Assembly (NCBI GenBank): GCA_016490735.1 | Contig: JAEMWC010000449.1 | Location: 622,501-686,500 of the forward strand | Source: Pachyseris speciosa | Taxonomy: Eukaryota > Cnidaria > Anthozoa > Scleractinia > Pachyseridae | Direction of reading: 5' to 3' | DNA: 64,000 nt | Shown here: positions 63,042 to 64,000 of the stretch, one piece after another | Numbering within the stretch: the stretch's first letter is position 1 | How the letters are laid out: every line of letters starts with the position of its first letter | Translations under genes and position numbers: made by a program | Notes under the pieces: generated by a model | Told to the model about the DNA's origin: nothing | The model's database searches: none | What the model saw: the letters and a program-made list of their open reading frames with translations, nothing else

Positions 63042-64000
63042 TCTTGAGGGACAAGACTTGCAGGATCACGAGGCAACCTCGAAAATAACAACAAAACAGA
63101 AAAATACATTTAAAAGAGATTACGATTAGTCGATGTAATGTATTTTCAAGCTCTATTTTCGCATTTGGAACCAGCTTTGAGCAGTCATCAAATGGACTGA
63201 CCGGTGAAAATTTATAAGAGATTTAAGTTTTTCCTTAGAGTTTGTCAGTTAGAATTTCAGCTCTTCGGTTTTTTGAGCGACTTTCACATTTGGTATTATA
63301 GATATTTACATTTGACCTTAAAATTGTGGATCGCAACAACAAATGTATCGTTTGAGCTTAGCGAACTAACACAAACGAGTACTAATTACGGAACTCATTT
63401 CGAGCTGCAAAAAAAAAAAAAAAAAACAGACATTGCTAACAGCTAGTTTTCTCCTTTATGTATTGCGTATTTCGTAGCAGTAAACCAGTAGATGAAACAA
63501 ATTGCAGTCACTTTCGAAAGGAGTTTTTCGATGTCAAGTTAAACCGGCGAAAATAGCTCTGTCTTATGAAGTATGGTGTTTTGAAGAGAAAATACGCCAA
63601 GGTTATTTTAGGCAACGATCTCGGCGAAAAAATTAAATGTGCTCCAAGTGGCAAGAGTGAATAAGTAATTTTTGACACCGACAACGAGACCAGTTTGTCC
63701 TCATATTTGCTTTCCTGATCTGCAAACAGAGAAGACGGAAACAAAGAGAGGCATTTAACATGTATTAAGCTGGCCAAGTGTTCTAACTATTCAGTGCCAT
63801 TTCTTCAATCTTGGTCATTTTCCATCTTAATGTTTCGCCTCGGACTTTGTGGAGTTGCTGTCCCATTCCTCAAAAGGAAAATTGAACAGCTCCAACTTTA
63901 TGTTCGCAAATGGCATTGTGGTAAAGGAAATAAAGCGAGATATGAAACAGAATATGTGGACTACGTTTGTACCTCTTTTAAATATCAAGTTCGAACTGGA
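63042..64000. other. receptor 5 upstream flank
   Basis: Diverged counterpart of other receptor upstream flanks. 63330-63470 resembles 36600-36740, and 63780-63860 resembles 51370-51450 and 36960-37030. Poly-A at 63411-63426. No gene seen to the window end. Confidence 0.4.

Overview
The window is AT-rich, intron-rich, repeat-dense animal DNA. The gene style (single-coding-exon class A receptors in tandem), the repeat families (tRNA-derived SINEs, CR1/Jockey-like LINEs, Penelope-like elements, hairpin MITEs) and the absence of any bacterial operon layout suggest a cnidarian, most likely a stony coral. The species cannot be read from the sequence. No rRNA, no CRISPR and no clearly functional tRNA was found.

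The backbone is a receptor cluster. Five long ORFs, all on the minus strand (3387-4277, 18434-19282, 32537-33424, 43602-44477, 62214-63041), encode closely related seven-helix receptors. Two further decayed fragments lie at about 41622-41790 and 59336-59570. The first three receptors sit in a recent tandem segmental duplication: unit 1 about 1964-16100, unit 2 about 16967-30330, unit 3 about 30513-36000 with large internal deletions and one replaced segment. Receptors 4 and 5 and the two fragments sit in older, more diverged copies between 36 and 64 kb.

Each recent unit also carries, on the plus strand, short exon-like islands with matching splice sites. They belong to one or more multi-exon genes I do not recognise. 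The receptor lies antisense in the space between these islands. The islands have decayed differently in each unit: unit 2 keeps the best central exons, unit 3 keeps the best copy of the exon at 30588-30706, and unit 1 is mostly broken.

Mobile DNA explains much of the rest. It includes a 254-bp unit-1-only insertion at 6237-6490 with 14-bp target duplications that carries a complete type I hammerhead ribozyme on the minus strand. There is also a 460-bp Penelope-like insertion with a GIY-YIG domain (19710-20169), an hAT-like element shared by units 1 and 2 (9977-11363 and 23615-24967), a 5'-truncated LINE with an open reverse transcriptase frame (55010-57717), several LINE 3' remnants, three tRNA-derived SINEs, and two loci of ~250-bp tRNA-Thr-like tandem repeats with head-to-head palindromes (46332-47112, 61219-61675). 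At least five hairpin MITE-like elements and many microsatellites complete the repeat content.

The most interesting single item is the hammerhead ribozyme insertion. Its empty site in unit 2 shows that it arrived after, or was polymorphic at, the duplication.
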